64,000 nt of DNA from Rhodococcus erythropolis NBRC 15567 (GTDB lineage Bacteria > Actinomycetota > Actinomycetes > Mycobacteriales > Mycobacteriaceae), in contig NZ_BCRM01000035.1 of the NCBI RefSeq assembly GCF_001552595.1, positions 1 to 64,000 of the forward strand. Reading direction: 5' to 3'. Both the position numbers and the translations under genes were made by a program. This document shows, one piece after another, positions 8,944-18,371 of the stretch. Below the pieces are notes generated by a model. It did no database searches and had not been told where the DNA came from. It was given only the letters and a program-made list of their open reading frames with translations. The stretch's first letter is position 1; each line of letters begins with the position of its first letter.

Positions 8944-10388
8944 TCACCGCTCCGTTCGGCAAGAACGCCGAACCGAAGAAATCCTCCACCACCCAAGCGT
9001 CCGTCGAAATGCGCCCGCCGATGCCACTGACCCGTTCGGTGTCATTGCGTTGGCGTGTGACGCTCCTCGCTGCGTCGGTGGTGGCCATTGCCGTCGCAGT
9101 CATGGCGATCGCGGCGTACGCGGTGGTTTCGCGTGCGCTCTACGCGGACGTCGATCACCAGTTGCGTACCAGGGCGGCGGTGCTCATCGACAGCAATGTC
9201 GTGCGATTCGATCCTCGCTACATCTCCGGTGCGACGCTGTACACCACCGACATCAGTGTGGCCCTGATCTTCTCGGACCTGAGCACGTACCAGCCGCCCG
9301 GTTCCGACGTGCCGATCGGTGAAGCCGAAGATGCCGTAGCGCGTGGCGAATCGGATTCTTCGCTGCGAACCGTCGACGGTCAGCGAGTGCTTGCTCAACG
9401 GACGCATGACGGAAGCACTTTGGTGATCGGTCAGCGGCTCGCGCCGACCGTTGCGGTACTGGATCGGCTGGCCTGGGTGCTCTTCGTGGTCGGCGGGTGT
9501 GGCGTCATACTTGCTGCGGTGGCGGGTACTACCGTGGGCCGCACCGGTTTACGGCCCATCGCCAGGCTGACTGCCGCCACCGAACGCGTTGCACGGACCG
9601 ACGATCTGACGCAGATCCCCGTTACCGGCAGCGACGAATTAGCGCGCCTGACAGAGAGTTTCAACACGATGCTGCGGGCGCTCGCCGAGTCCCGTGAGCG
9701 TCAGTCGCGCCTCGTCGCGGACGCCGGACACGAGTTGCGCACACCGTTGACTTCGTTGCGTACCAACATGGAATTGCTGATCGCGTCCAGTCGCCCAGGT
9801 GCGCCGCAGATTCCCGACGAGGACATGGCGGAACTTCGTGCCGACGTCGTCGCGCAGATCGAGGAACTGTCGACTCTGGTAGGTGACCTTGTCGATCTGG
9901 CCCGCGAAGACGCGCCCGAAACCGTGTACGAGCGCGTAGACGTCAGCGACGTCGTCGAGCGTGCGCTCGAACGAGCGCGGCGCAGGCGCAACGAAATCGA
10001 GTTCGAAGCGGTCACCACTCCGTGGTACGTCTACGGAGATCAAGCGGGCCTGTCGCGTGCGGTGCTGAACGTCCTCGACAACGCTGCGAAATGGAGTCCG
10101 AAGGGCGAACAGGTACGCGTCGAAATGCGTCCGGTCGGCCAAGGATTGTTGGAATTGACCGTAAGTGATGCGGGACCCGGCATTCCGGAGGAGGATCGGG
10201 AGTTGGTGTTCGATCGTTTCTACCGGTCGACCGCGGCACGTTCGATGCCGGGATCGGGTCTGGGACTTGCGATTGTGCGTCAGGTTGTCGTCAAGCACGG
10301 CGGCACCATCGCGATCGACGAATCCGATCGTGGGGGAGCGCTTGTTCGTATCGTGCTTCCCGGCGAACCAGGGCCGAGCGCCGAGTAG
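8940..10388 (+). CDS. mprB: Sensor histidine kinase MprB
   Basis: 482 residues from the GTG at 8940, which overlaps the mprA stop (GTGA). Domains in order: N-terminal membrane helix (~[24 protein letters not shown]), extracytoplasmic sensor of about 110 residues, second membrane helix, HAMP, HisKA H-box ([14 protein letters not shown]) and HATPase_c with N ([11 protein letters not shown]), DAGPGIP and GSGLGLAI motifs. MprB partners MprA and is linked in mycobacteria to sigma E stress signalling. An alternative ATG (MRPPMPL) lies 70 codons into the longer open frame. Confidence 0.94.
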   Translation: MITAPFGKNAEPKKSSTTQASVEMRPPMPLTRSVSLRWRVTLLAASVVAIAVAVMAIAAYAVVSRALYADVDHQLRTRAAVLIDSNVVRFDPRYISGATLYTTDISVALIFSDLSTYQPPGSDVPIGEAEDAVARGESDSSLRTVDGQRVLAQRTHDGSTLVIGQRLAPTVAVLDRLAWVLFVVGGCGVILAAVAGTTVGRTGLRPIARLTAATERVARTDDLTQIPVTGSDELARLTESFNTMLRALAESRERQSRLVADAGHELRTPLTSLRTNMELLIASSRPGAPQIPDEDMAELRADVVAQIEELSTLVGDLVDLAREDAPETVYERVDVSDVVERALERARRRRNEIEFEAVTTPWYVYGDQAGLSRAVLNVLDNAAKWSPKGEQVRVEMRPVGQGLLELTVSDAGPGIPEEDRELVFDRFYRSTAARSMPGSGLGLAIVRQVVVKHGGTIAIDESDRGGALVRIVLPGEPGPSAE

Positions 10389-10523
10389 CGCGTTCTGTAG
10401 ACCCGTTGGTCCCGTGCTTCGGTGACTGACGTCACGAGTTAATGCGTTCGGCCCGAGAGTCTTTCGGGCCGAGCCGACAACACCGGATTTTCACGTCGAA
10501 CTCTGGGTAAAGTGACAGGCACG

Positions 10524-10541
10524 TCTCAGCGCCTTCTCAGC
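10524..10541 (+). promoter_or_regulatory. MprA-type direct repeat upstream of pepD
   Basis: TCTCAGC at 10524-10530 and 10535-10541, again with 11-bp spacing, 31 bases before the pepD start. It implies that pepD has its own MprA-responsive promoter in the 184-bp gap after mprB. Confidence 0.75.
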
Positions 10542-10572
10542 AGCGCAAGGCAGCATTGTCGGCAGAACAGTT

Positions 10573-12072
10573 GTGACTGCCCGTCCGGTGGTCACCGTAG
10601 ACGAAAGCGAGCCGATGACCGAGGACCGTAACGTCGGGCCGACCCGGCCCGAGCAGCCCAACAGCGAGCCCACCGCCCAAGCGCAGCCGCAAGCACCTCA
10701 AGTGCAGCCGCAGCAGCCTCAGGGGCAGGCGCCTCAGCAGCCGTACCAGCCGACCGAATCCTTTTCTCGACCCACCGAAGCCTTCGGGCAGGCGCAGCAG
10801 CAGCCCACGCAGGCTTTCGGCCACCCGCACGGTGCCCATGAGGCCGCGTACCAGCAGAGCGCCCCGTACGGCGCACCCAACCCTGGTGGCCCCAGCGGTC
10901 CGAACGGCCCGGGCGGCCACAACCAGATCCCCGCACCGCTACAGGGGCCGAACTCCGGTTCGACCACCACCAAGCCGAAGTCGGGACGCATGGCGCTGGT
11001 TGCCGGCGCTCTCGCCCTGGTCCTGGTCAGTGGTGGTGTCGGTGGCGTGGTCGGTGCCGTCGTCGCGGACCGCAACGGTGGAACCGCGACGGTCACCAAC
11101 TCTCTGAACGCTCCGAAGCCTACTGCGACCAACACGTCCAACGCTCCCGCCGGCTCGGTTCAGGCCGTTGCCTCGAAGGTGGTGCCCAGCGTCGTGCAGA
11201 TCGAGGTGGCCACCGCGCAGGGACAGGGCGGTGAGGGTTCCGGTGTCATCCTGTCCTCCGACGGTCTGATCCTGACCAACAACCACGTTGCCGGTGCTCA
11301 GGGAGCGCAACTTCGCGTCGCGTTCTCCGACGGAACCAAGGCCTCGGCCACCCTTGTCGGTGCCGATCCCGTCTCCGACATCGCCGTCATCAAGGTCGAC
11401 GGCCGCAACGACCTCACGCCCATCGATCTCGGGAACTCCGGCGACGTTCAGGTCGGACAGCAGGTTGTGGCCGTCGGGTCCCCGCTCGGCCTGGCCGGCA
11501 CGGTCACCGAGGGCATCATCTCCGCACTCGATCGCCCGGTGTCCACGAGCGGCGAGTCCGGCAACCAGAACACCGTCATCGACGCGCTGCAGACCGACGC
11601 AGCGATCAACCCCGGCAACTCCGGCGGCGCCCTCGTCAACATGGACGGCCAGCTGATCGGCATCAACACGGCGATCGCCTCGCTCGGAGCCTCGTCGGGT
11701 ACCCAGGGCGGTTCGATCGGCCTCGGGTTCGCCATCCCGATCGATCAGGCACGCCGCGTCGCCGACGAACTGATCAAGACCGGCAAGGCGACTCAGGCCA
11801 TGATCGGCGTGACCGTGCCGTCGCAGGACAACGCCGACGGCGCAACCGTCATGGATGTCACTGCTGACGGGCCGGCCGCCAAGGCCGGTATCCCGAAGGG
11901 TGCAGTCATCACCAAAGTCGACGATCGTGTTGTCGCAGATGGCGATTCGCTGATCGCGGCAGTGCGTTCACATGCTCCCGGCGACAAGGTCTCGATCACG
12001 TACAGCGACGGCGGGCAGACCAAAACCGTCGACGTCACGTTGGGAACCGCGGCAGCGCAGGGCGGCCGATGA
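10573..12072 (+). CDS. pepD: HtrA-type membrane serine protease PepD
   Basis: About 499 residues. A Pro/Gln-rich cytoplasmic N-terminus (~1-135) precedes one membrane helix (MALVAGALALVLVSGG) and an extracytoplasmic trypsin-like protease with His (LTNNHVAGA), Asp (SDIAVIKVD) and Ser (NPGNSGGALVN). A C-terminal PDZ domain (GPAAKAGIPKGAVITKVDDRVV) recognises substrates. It handles misfolded envelope proteins under MprAB control. The start is GTG 10573 or ATG 10615; the sequence does not decide between them. The stop lies upstream of moaB. Confidence 0.92.
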   Translation: MTARPVVTVDESEPMTEDRNVGPTRPEQPNSEPTAQAQPQAPQVQPQQPQGQAPQQPYQPTESFSRPTEAFGQAQQQPTQAFGHPHGAHEAAYQQSAPYGAPNPGGPSGPNGPGGHNQIPAPLQGPNSGSTTTKPKSGRMALVAGALALVLVSGGVGGVVGAVVADRNGGTATVTNSLNAPKPTATNTSNAPAGSVQAVASKVVPSVVQIEVATAQGQGGEGSGVILSSDGLILTNNHVAGAQGAQLRVAFSDGTKASATLVGADPVSDIAVIKVDGRNDLTPIDLGNSGDVQVGQQVVAVGSPLGLAGTVTEGIISALDRPVSTSGESGNQNTVIDALQTDAAINPGNSGGALVNMDGQLIGINTAIASLGASSGTQGGSIGLGFAIPIDQARRVADELIKTGKATQAMIGVTVPSQDNADGATVMDVTADGPAAKAGIPKGAVITKVDDRVVADGDSLIAAVRSHAPGDKVSITYSDGGQTKTVDVTLGTAAAQGGR

Positions 12073-12152
12073 TGTTCGGCGATCAGCAGACGATCGACCC
12101 GATCTTCGGCCAGATCGCAACGGCGTCGGGATCGGACACTACGGTAGGTGTC

Positions 12153-12650
12153 ATGGAACTCGAAGCCACATCGGCCGGCCGCGCTCTGGTCGTCATCGTC
12201 GACGATCGCACAGCCCACGGCGACAACACCGACTCCATCGGTCCACTGGTTACGGAACTGCTGAACGAAGCGGGTTTTCTCGTCGATGCGACGGTCGCCG
12301 TCGCCGCCGACGAAGTGGAGATCCGCAACGCTCTCAACACCGCAGTCATCGGTGGCGTCGACCTCGTCATCTCGGTCGGCGGTACCGGGGTATCCCCGCG
12401 TGACGTCACTCCCGACGTGACCGCAGAGGTTCTCGATCGCGAGATCCCGGGAATTGCCGAAGCACTTCGCGCTTCCGGTCTGTCGGCCGGATCGCTCGAA
12501 GCAGGCTTGTCCCGCGGCCTCGTCGGGGTTTCGGGAAGCACCGTGGTCGCCAATCTGGCGTCGACCAGGCCGGCAATTCGCGACGGCATGGCAACCCTGA
12601 CGGCATTGGCGAGTCACGTCATCGCCGAGCTGTCCAGCCTCGAGGGCTGA
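12153..12650 (+). CDS. moaB2: MoaB/Mog-type molybdopterin biosynthesis protein
   Basis: 165 residues from ATG 12153 (MELEATSAGRALVVIVDD), which has GGTAGG a few bases upstream and aligns with the start of M. tuberculosis MoaB2. The MoCF domain carries the SVGGTGVSPRDVTPD motif used in molybdopterin binding. It probably adenylates molybdopterin. The frame is open back to 12069, overlapping the pepD stop, so a start there cannot be excluded. The position after pepD matches Rv0983-Rv0984. Confidence 0.88.
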   Translation: MELEATSAGRALVVIVDDRTAHGDNTDSIGPLVTELLNEAGFLVDATVAVAADEVEIRNALNTAVIGGVDLVISVGGTGVSPRDVTPDVTAEVLDREIPGIAEALRASGLSAGSLEAGLSRGLVGVSGSTVVANLASTRPAIRDGMATLTALASHVIAELSSLEG

Positions 12651-12656
12651 GACAGC

Positions 12657-12833
12657 TTGTCGGAGCAACCAGATACCCCGAAGAAGCCGCCAGTCGACAA
12701 GAAGCGCCTGGCGCACATCTTCGGGGACGTCTTTCCCGAGACGACGTCGGACGAGCGGGGTCCTGAAGGTTCCTCGCGATCCTCGGACGACGACTGGCTG
12801 CGCAGTCAGCGGCCCCCGCACCACGGCGGTTGA
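12657..12833 (+). CDS. Small conserved acidic protein, TTG start
   Basis: 58 residues starting at TTG 12657, seven bases after moaB2. The sequence is hydrophilic (DKKRLAHIFGDVFPETTSDER...DDDWLRSQRPPHHGG) and resembles short uncharacterised actinobacterial proteins with an RLxxIFGDVxPxTTxDER block and a DxWLRxxxPPHH end. Function unknown. It ends just before a strong bidirectional terminator, supporting its place as the last gene of the mprA operon. Confidence 0.7.
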   Translation: MSEQPDTPKKPPVDKKRLAHIFGDVFPETTSDERGPEGSSRSSDDDWLRSQRPPHHGG

Positions 12834-12838
12834 GAAGT

Positions 12839-12877
12839 AAATCAGGCCCTCGGACACAATGTCCGAGGGCCTGATTT
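12839..12877. terminator. Bidirectional terminator
   Basis: A perfect 18-bp inverted repeat (AAATCAGGCCCTCGGACA with a CAA loop) between the plus-strand mprA-pepD operon and the minus-strand mscL. Confidence 0.9.
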
Positions 12878-12893
12878 GTTCTGTGAGCGCTGC

Positions 12894-13316
12894 CTATTCG
12901 AGCGTCTTGGCGTGAGCTCCCGTGTCGGCGCCACCGGCATTGGCGGAGAGGATGTCGCGGATCTGGATGAGCAGATCGGTTTCGCTGGCTTCCTTGTCCT
13001 CGGGCTCGGAGACGAACTTCTTCTTCGCCGCATTCGCGGGAACGATCAGCACGAAGTAGACGACCGCCGCGATGATGATGAAGTTGATGATCGCGGTGAC
13101 CACGGCGCCGAAGTTCAAGAACGTCTCAGCGGTGTCACCCGTCAGCTGAATGCCCCACCCGTATTCGTTGCCGCCGCCGATCGAAGCGACGAGTGGGTTG
13201 ATGATGTTGCTGGTGAATGCCGTGACGATGGCGGTGAAGGCTGCGCCGATGACCACGGCGACGGCCAGGTCGAGCACGTTTCCGCGAAGCAGGAAATCCT
13301 TGAATCCCTTGAGCAT
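12894..13316 (-). CDS. mscL: Large-conductance mechanosensitive channel
   Basis: 140 residues from ATG 13316. It has the amphipathic N-terminus (MLKGFKDFLLRGNVLDLAV), TM1 (AVAVVIGAAFTAIVTAF), a periplasmic loop, TM2 (NFIIIAAVVYFVLIV) and a charged cytoplasmic tail (AKKKFVSEPEDKEA). It opens under hypo-osmotic stretch. The position next to the mprA operon matches Rv0985c. Confidence 0.94.
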   Translation of the reverse strand: MLKGFKDFLLRGNVLDLAVAVVIGAAFTAIVTAFTSNIINPLVASIGGGNEYGWGIQLTGDTAETFLNFGAVVTAIINFIIIAAVVYFVLIVPANAAKKKFVSEPEDKEASETDLLIQIRDILSANAGGADTGAHAKTLE

Positions 13317-13415
13317 GTCGGTGTCCCCTCGAGTCTCCGATGGCAAGTGCCAGATGGTCCGTTGATACCGAACCGACTGGAAAAATCCTAGAGGAGCTTC
13401 GGACGCTTTGTGCGG

Positions 13416-14162
13416 TCAGCGGAATGTCACGGTGATCGCATTGGACAGGGATGCCGCGGCAACGACGTTGGCTGCCGGTGTCGGCAGAGCCAGCAGAATC
13501 ACCTGTTCCTGCTGGTTACGTGTACTTTCCGACGTGGTGACCAGAGCGACTACTGCTCCCGCCGCAAGAATCTGCGGGGCCTGGTCGGCAATTGATTCGT
13601 TGGGTGTGTCGGGGCGGGATGTGTCAGTGCGGGATGTGTCAGGGCCGACGGTCAGGACGTCGACGACATCCCCGCTGCGCAACATGTCCGCGACGGCTGC
13701 ATCGGCCAATCGAACGGGGACGATACGGGCGTCGTCGGTTCCTACCGACAACCCGGCCAGCCGTGGGCTGAGAACGCGCACGTCGGTAACGGTTTCTCCG
13801 GAGCGAATCGGGCCGGCAACGGTTCTCCCGACTACCAGGTCGGTATCGGAGACAATTCCTTCGGGAAGTTGTTTCGAGTCGATCTCTCGGATCTCGACAT
13901 CCGAATCCGCGATCACCTGTCCGGGAGTGAGATCGCGACTCGAGACAACTGCAGAGACGGTATCGGTCGCTGGATCGCCTCGGAAGAAAAGAACGACGCC
14001 GAGTGCGGCCAGGGCAACGGCTGCGATCTTGCGGACTGTCGCCGTGCGGAACCGAGTGCCGCGCGTCAGTTCGACGACGCGATCGAAGGTGCTCGGGGTG
14101 AGATCGAGCTGGGCGCGCAGTGGATCGGAGCGCCTCGGCGAGCGAGAACGTGCTGACGGCAT
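13416..14162 (-). CDS. SAF-domain membrane-anchored protein (CpaB-like)
   Basis: 248 residues. A basic cytoplasmic N-terminus is followed by one membrane helix near residues 46-62 (KIAAVALAALGVVLFF) and a SAF domain (VVSSRDLTPGQVIADSDVEIREI...). The architecture matches CpaB/RcpC-like proteins of pilus assembly, but no pilus gene is nearby and single actinobacterial copies are common between mscL and fmdB. Extracytoplasmic; function unknown. Confidence 0.75.
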   Translation of the reverse strand: MPSARSRSPRRSDPLRAQLDLTPSTFDRVVELTRGTRFRTATVRKIAAVALAALGVVLFFRGDPATDTVSAVVSSRDLTPGQVIADSDVEIREIDSKQLPEGIVSDTDLVVGRTVAGPIRSGETVTDVRVLSPRLAGLSVGTDDARIVPVRLADAAVADMLRSGDVVDVLTVGPDTSRTDTSRPDTPNESIADQAPQILAAGAVVALVTTSESTRNQQEQVILLALPTPAANVVAAASLSNAITVTFR

Positions 14163-14169
14163 TCATGCA

Positions 14170-14204
14170 CGTTAGGGCCGGAAGCGGTGCTTCCGGCCCT
14201 AACG
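14170..14204. terminator. Terminator between fmdB-like gene and SAF-domain gene
   Basis: Perfect 16-bp inverted repeat (CGTTAGGGCCGGAAGC, loop GGT), 36 bases downstream of the FmdB-like stop on the minus strand. Confidence 0.8.
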
Positions 14205-14239
14205 ATGTGAAACTGTGGACAACCCGGAGGTTGTGGAAA

Positions 14240-14551
14240 TCAGCTTGCGGCAGCCTTCGCGGGCGCCGGCGTGCTGGTCGACGAACTCGATGTCGAAGAG
14301 GAGTCCGACTTGGACTCGGACTTCGCAGCGGGTGCCGAATCACTCTTGGCGGGCTCGCTCGCAGTCCCGGAGCCGCCGCGGCTGTCGGTGCGGTAGAAGC
14401 CGCTGCCCTTGAACACGATGCCAACAGAGTTGAACAGCTTGCGGAGCTTGCCTGAGCAAGCTGGGCAGACCGTCAGCGAATCTTCGCTGAAGGACTGGAC
14501 GATGTCGAAACGGTTGTCACATTCCGTACATGCGTATGAGTAGGTGGGCAC
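14240..14551 (-). CDS. FmdB-family zinc-ribbon protein
   Basis: 103 residues. The first ~45 form the FmdB zinc ribbon (MPTYSYACTECDNRF ... VCPACSGKLRKLF) with two CxxC pairs. The remainder is a disordered Ser/Lys/Ala tail. FmdB-type proteins are putative regulators; the specific role is unknown. The zinc site contrasts with the zinc-free ribosomal proteins earlier in the window. Confidence 0.88.
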   Translation of the reverse strand: MPTYSYACTECDNRFDIVQSFSEDSLTVCPACSGKLRKLFNSVGIVFKGSGFYRTDSRGGSGTASEPAKSDSAPAAKSESKSDSSSTSSSSTSTPAPAKAAAS

Positions 14552-14662
14552 CGGGCTTCCTCCGCACTGTGATGTTCGAGCAGCCGCGTATTTACACCGC
14601 AGCCTTTAGCACTCTACAAGTGACAGTGCCAACAGCGCTAATCAGGGATCTATTCCCGCAGA

Positions 14663-15241
14663 TCAATCGCCTTGGAGCCGCGTGAGACCGCCGCTCGGCG
14701 TCAATGCCCATCCCATCGGAATGTCGTGGTCGTCGGCAGGCAAGGTCTCGACGAGTTCGGAGTCTCTGACAATTGCCACGAGCCGAGTCTGCGGTCCGAC
14801 CGACCCGAGCGTCCGGTCGTAGAAGCCTGCGCCGCGGCCGAGGCGTGTTCCACGAAGATCCACCGCGAGAGCAGGGATCAGCATGCATTCCACGTCGGAC
14901 AGGGTTTCCGGTGGTAGGACGGGTCCGGCGGGCTCCCGAATGCCGTACTTCGCGGGGCGTAAACCGTCGGCACCGCTGTATTGAACCCAGGACAACGGTC
15001 CGGGTTCCCCGGTGATCGGAAGTAGTACACGCTGCGCGATCTCGGCAACGGCGTCGAGCAAGTCGGTGGATCCTGGTTCGGTGCGGGTGGGGACGTACGC
15101 ACAGACGGTTGAGCCGTCGACAATCACTGAACGTATGTGCGTGATCAACGCCGCAGTTTCCGTATTTCGAGTGTGCTCGGAGACTGCATCACGTGCTGCG
15201 AGTGCGATTTGTCGCCATTGTGCTTTTGTCTGAGGTGTCAC
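14663..15241 (-). CDS. 5-formyltetrahydrofolate cyclo-ligase
   Basis: 192 residues from GTG 15241. Cytosolic enzyme converting 5-formyl-THF to 5,10-methenyl-THF with ATP. Motifs: substrate-loop YVPTRTEPGSTDLL and the C-terminal VDLRGTRLGRGAGFYDRTL nucleotide and metal loop. It is divergent from galU by 59 bases, as in M. tuberculosis Rv0992c/Rv0993. A longer frame from 15280 overlaps the galU promoter and is less likely. Confidence 0.9.
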   Translation of the reverse strand: MTPQTKAQWRQIALAARDAVSEHTRNTETAALITHIRSVIVDGSTVCAYVPTRTEPGSTDLLDAVAEIAQRVLLPITGEPGPLSWVQYSGADGLRPAKYGIREPAGPVLPPETLSDVECMLIPALAVDLRGTRLGRGAGFYDRTLGSVGPQTRLVAIVRDSELVETLPADDHDIPMGWALTPSGGLTRLQGD

Positions 15242-15300
15242 CCCGCAACGATATTCGTCGTGCTGACCGAGCGGTAACAAGCGGCGGCTAAGGTGTTGGC

Positions 15301-16212
15301 ATGACAGACGTTGTCGCTAGCAGCACGAGGGCCTTCCGTACGGCCGTGGTTCCCGCAGCCGGACTTGGTACGCGTTTCCTGCCTGCCACCAAGACGGTTC
15401 CGAAAGAATTGCTGCCGGTCGTGGACACACCGGGTATCGAACTGGTGGCGGGTGAAGCTGCGGACTCGGGAGCCGAGCGGCTCGTCATCGTGACGTCCCC
15501 GGGCAAAGACGGAGTGGTTGCGCACTTCGTCGAGGATCTCGTGCTCGAAAGCAAGCTGGAAGCGAGCGGAAAACTTGCTGCCCTGGCAAAGGTGCGCAAA
15601 GCGCCGGGTTTGCTCGAAGTCGATTCCGTGATTCAGGAGCAGCCCCTCGGCCTCGGGCATGCAGTCGGTTGCGTCGAGTCGGTTCTCGACGACGACGAAG
15701 ATGCCATCGCGGTCCTTCTGCCCGATGATCTCGTACTCCCGCGTGGCGTCCTGGAGATCATGGCGCGAGTTCGGGCCAAGCGCGGCGGGTCCGTTCTCTG
15801 TGCAATCGACGTTCCCAAGGACGCAGTGAGCGCTTACGGCGTCTTCGACGTCGAAATCGTTCCCGACGCGGTCAATCCCGACGTCCTCAAGGTCGTCGGC
15901 ATGGTCGAGAAGCCGGCTGTGGAAGACGCGCCGTCGACCTTTGCCGCTGCGGGTCGCTATCTGCTCGATCGTGCGATTTTCGACGCACTTCGTCGCATCA
16001 AGCCGGGAGCCGGCGGTGAGTTGCAACTCACCGACGCCATCGCTCTCCTGATTTCCGAGGGTCATCCGGTTCACGTGGTGGTGCACCGCGGAACGCGTCA
16101 TGACCTGGGCAACCCCGGCGGGTACCTCCGCGCTTCGGTTGACCTGGCACTCGACAGCGACGATTACGGTCCGTCCTTGCGTAAGTGGCTCGCGGATCGG
16201 CTCGACCGCTGA
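15301..16212 (+). CDS. galU: UTP-glucose-1-phosphate uridylyltransferase
   Basis: 303 residues. It makes UDP-glucose for trehalose, polysaccharide and cell-wall arabinogalactan precursors. The nucleotidyltransferase motif AAGLGTRFLPATKTVPKE lies near residue 18, and LPDDLVLP and the GRYLLD region are present. Followed by moeA 125 bases downstream, as in mycobacteria. Confidence 0.95.
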   Translation: MTDVVASSTRAFRTAVVPAAGLGTRFLPATKTVPKELLPVVDTPGIELVAGEAADSGAERLVIVTSPGKDGVVAHFVEDLVLESKLEASGKLAALAKVRKAPGLLEVDSVIQEQPLGLGHAVGCVESVLDDDEDAIAVLLPDDLVLPRGVLEIMARVRAKRGGSVLCAIDVPKDAVSAYGVFDVEIVPDAVNPDVLKVVGMVEKPAVEDAPSTFAAAGRYLLDRAIFDALRRIKPGAGGELQLTDAIALLISEGHPVHVVVHRGTRHDLGNPGGYLRASVDLALDSDDYGPSLRKWLADRLDR

Positions 16213-16337
16213 GCGTGTCGCCACGGTGGTTGATCGCCCGATAACGCAGTATCAATGTGCTTGTCCCTTTTCGAAGGCAAGGCATCATGAGCTGACGGAT
16301 ATCACCGAATTTCCAGACACAGGAGGACGCGGACCAG

Positions 16338-17597
16338 ATGCGGTCGGTTGAGGAGCAGCAGACCAGGGTTACCGCTGCTGCAGTGGCACCCCGTCCGGTT
16401 CGGGTCGCCATCTCGGAGGCGCAGGGACTGCTGTGTGCCGAGGAAGTGGTGACCGAACGCCCATTGCCGGGATTCGATCAAGCTGCCATCGACGGTTACG
16501 CGGTTCGCAGTGTCGATGTCGCCGGCGCTGGAGCCGACCTCCGCGGCGAGGACGGCGAGCCTACGGACCTCAGCTTGCCGGTGGTCGGCGAGGTGACGGC
16601 GGGCTCACGCCAACCGATCCGGTTGCAACCGCGTCAGGCCGTTCGAGTCGACACGGGCGCGCCGCTGCCCACGCTGGCCGACGCCGTGCTCCCGCTCGAA
16701 AACACCGACGGTGGTCGCGCTCGCGTTCGGATCTTCGAGCCGGTGCGTTCGGGCGATTACGTTCGCCGTGCAGGTGACGACGTCCAGCCGGGCGACGTGG
16801 CCGTTCGGGCAGGCACCATCATCGGAGCCGCACAGGTCGGTTTGCTTGCCGCGGTCGGTCGCGACAAAGTGCTCGTCCATCCGCGTCCGCGTCTCTCCGT
16901 CATCAGCGTCGGTGGAGAACTTGTCGACGTGGATCGCACGCCGGGGCCTGGTCAGGTCTACGACGTCAATTCGTATGCCCTCGCCGCCGCAGCGCGCGAT
17001 GCCGGCGCCGACGTCAACCGTGTGGGAATCGCAGGCAACGACTCGCGCCGTCTTCGCGAAGTAGTCGAAGGACAGCTGATTCGCTCGGAAATCGTTGTCA
17101 TCGCCGGTGCCGTGGGCGGCGGAGCGTCCGACGAGGTTCGTGAGGCGCTTGCCGACCTGGGGACACTCGAGGTGGAGCGCGTTGCCATGCATCCGGGATC
17201 AGTGCAGGGCTTCGGCAAGCTGGGACGAGACGAGGTTCCGACCTTTCTCCTACCGTCCAACCCGGTCAGCGCACTGGTGGTATTCGAAGTCATGGTTCGC
17301 CCGCTGATCAGAATCGCGCTCGGACGCCGCCAACCGATGCGGCGAGTAGTGAAGGCGCGCACGGTGGGAACGATCACGTCGATTGCCGATCGCAAGGGTT
17401 TCCTGCGTGGTCAGCTGATGCGTGACGAAGCGACGGGGGAGTACCTGGTGCAGGCACTCGGGGGTGCGCCCGGTGCGTCCTCACATCTCCTCGCGACCTT
17501 GGCGGAAGCCAATTGCTTGGTTCTTGTCGATCGAGACGTCACCGAAGTGCACATCGGTGAAGAAGTCGACGTAGCTTTTCTCGCCCAACGTGGGTAA
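16338..17597 (+). CDS. moeA: Molybdopterin molybdenumtransferase MoeA
   Basis: 419 residues. Inserts molybdate into adenylated molybdopterin. The N-terminal MoeA domain has PLPGFDQAAIDGYAVRS and DTGAPLPTLADAVLPLE. The MoCF domain carries ISVGGELVDVDRTPGPGQVYDVNSY; the equivalent of the usual GDE loop is GAVGGGASDEV. The C-terminal domain starts near residue 335. GGAGGA precedes ATG 16338. It complements moaB2 at 12153. Confidence 0.92.
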   Translation: MRSVEEQQTRVTAAAVAPRPVRVAISEAQGLLCAEEVVTERPLPGFDQAAIDGYAVRSVDVAGAGADLRGEDGEPTDLSLPVVGEVTAGSRQPIRLQPRQAVRVDTGAPLPTLADAVLPLENTDGGRARVRIFEPVRSGDYVRRAGDDVQPGDVAVRAGTIIGAAQVGLLAAVGRDKVLVHPRPRLSVISVGGELVDVDRTPGPGQVYDVNSYALAAAARDAGADVNRVGIAGNDSRRLREVVEGQLIRSEIVVIAGAVGGGASDEVREALADLGTLEVERVAMHPGSVQGFGKLGRDEVPTFLLPSNPVSALVVFEVMVRPLIRIALGRRQPMRRVVKARTVGTITSIADRKGFLRGQLMRDEATGEYLVQALGGAPGASSHLLATLAEANCLVLVDRDVTEVHIGEEVDVAFLAQRG

Positions 17598-17618
17598 CGC
17601 CGACCCGAGTGGGGTGTG

Positions 17619-18254
17619 ATGTCAGTCCATCCAGGATGGCCGGAAGATCTCGGCCCACTGCGAGTGCCCGCGGGAGTGGTGACCGTCCGCCCCGTGAAGC
17701 TCCGTGACGCTGCTGTGTGGAGTCGCCTCCGCATTCGCGATCGCGAGCACCTGGAGCCGTGGGAGCCCACCGGAGAGTCGCCCTGGGATGCTCGCCACCA
17801 CATCACTGTCTGGCCGTCCCTGTGCGGGAATCTTCGCTCCGAGGCGCGCAAGGGCCGGATCCTTCCCTTGGTGATCGAACTCGACGGGAAGTACTGCGGG
17901 CAGGTCACCATCGGAAATGTCGTGCGCGGCGCTCTGCGGTCCGCCTGGGTGGGCTATTGGGTCGCCTCGCACGTCACCGGTGGGGGCGTAGCCACAGCGG
18001 CCGTGGCGCTCACACTCGATCACGCATTCTCGAAGGTCGGTCTGCATCGAGTGGAGGCGACCGTTCGGCCGGAGAACGCGTCGAGTCGCGCAGTCCTACG
18101 AAATGTTGGGTTCCGGGAGGAAGGTCTTCTCAAGCGCTATCTCGATGTCGACGGCCAATGGCGTGATCATCTTCTGGTCGGAATGACCATCGAGGAAGTA
18201 CCCACCACCGTCGTCGACAGATTGGTGCGGTCCGGACGCGCTTCGTGGGTGTGA
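17619..18254 (+). CDS. rimJ: GNAT N-acetyltransferase, RimJ-like
   Basis: 211 residues. GNAT fold of the RimJ/RimL protein-N-terminal acetyltransferase type: TVRPVKLRDA start, VGYWVASHVTGGGVATAAV acetyl-CoA loop (a variant Q/RxxGxG/A) and HRVEATVRPENASSRAVLRNVGF. The start is ATG 17619, with GTG 17616 in the same frame. Order galU-moeA-rimJ-glpR matches Rv0993-Rv0996. Confidence 0.88.
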   Translation: MSVHPGWPEDLGPLRVPAGVVTVRPVKLRDAAVWSRLRIRDREHLEPWEPTGESPWDARHHITVWPSLCGNLRSEARKGRILPLVIELDGKYCGQVTIGNVVRGALRSAWVGYWVASHVTGGGVATAAVALTLDHAFSKVGLHRVEATVRPENASSRAVLRNVGFREEGLLKRYLDVDGQWRDHLLVGMTIEEVPTTVVDRLVRSGRASWV

Positions 18255-18371
18255 CCAATACGGCGCCACGAGCGTGAGAAACGCGAGCTAAACGGCAGTT
18301 ACCGCTGAGTAGTCCTACTTTCGGCCGGAAAAATGTGGTTTTTGATTCAACCAGAACTTGAGACTTTTGGG

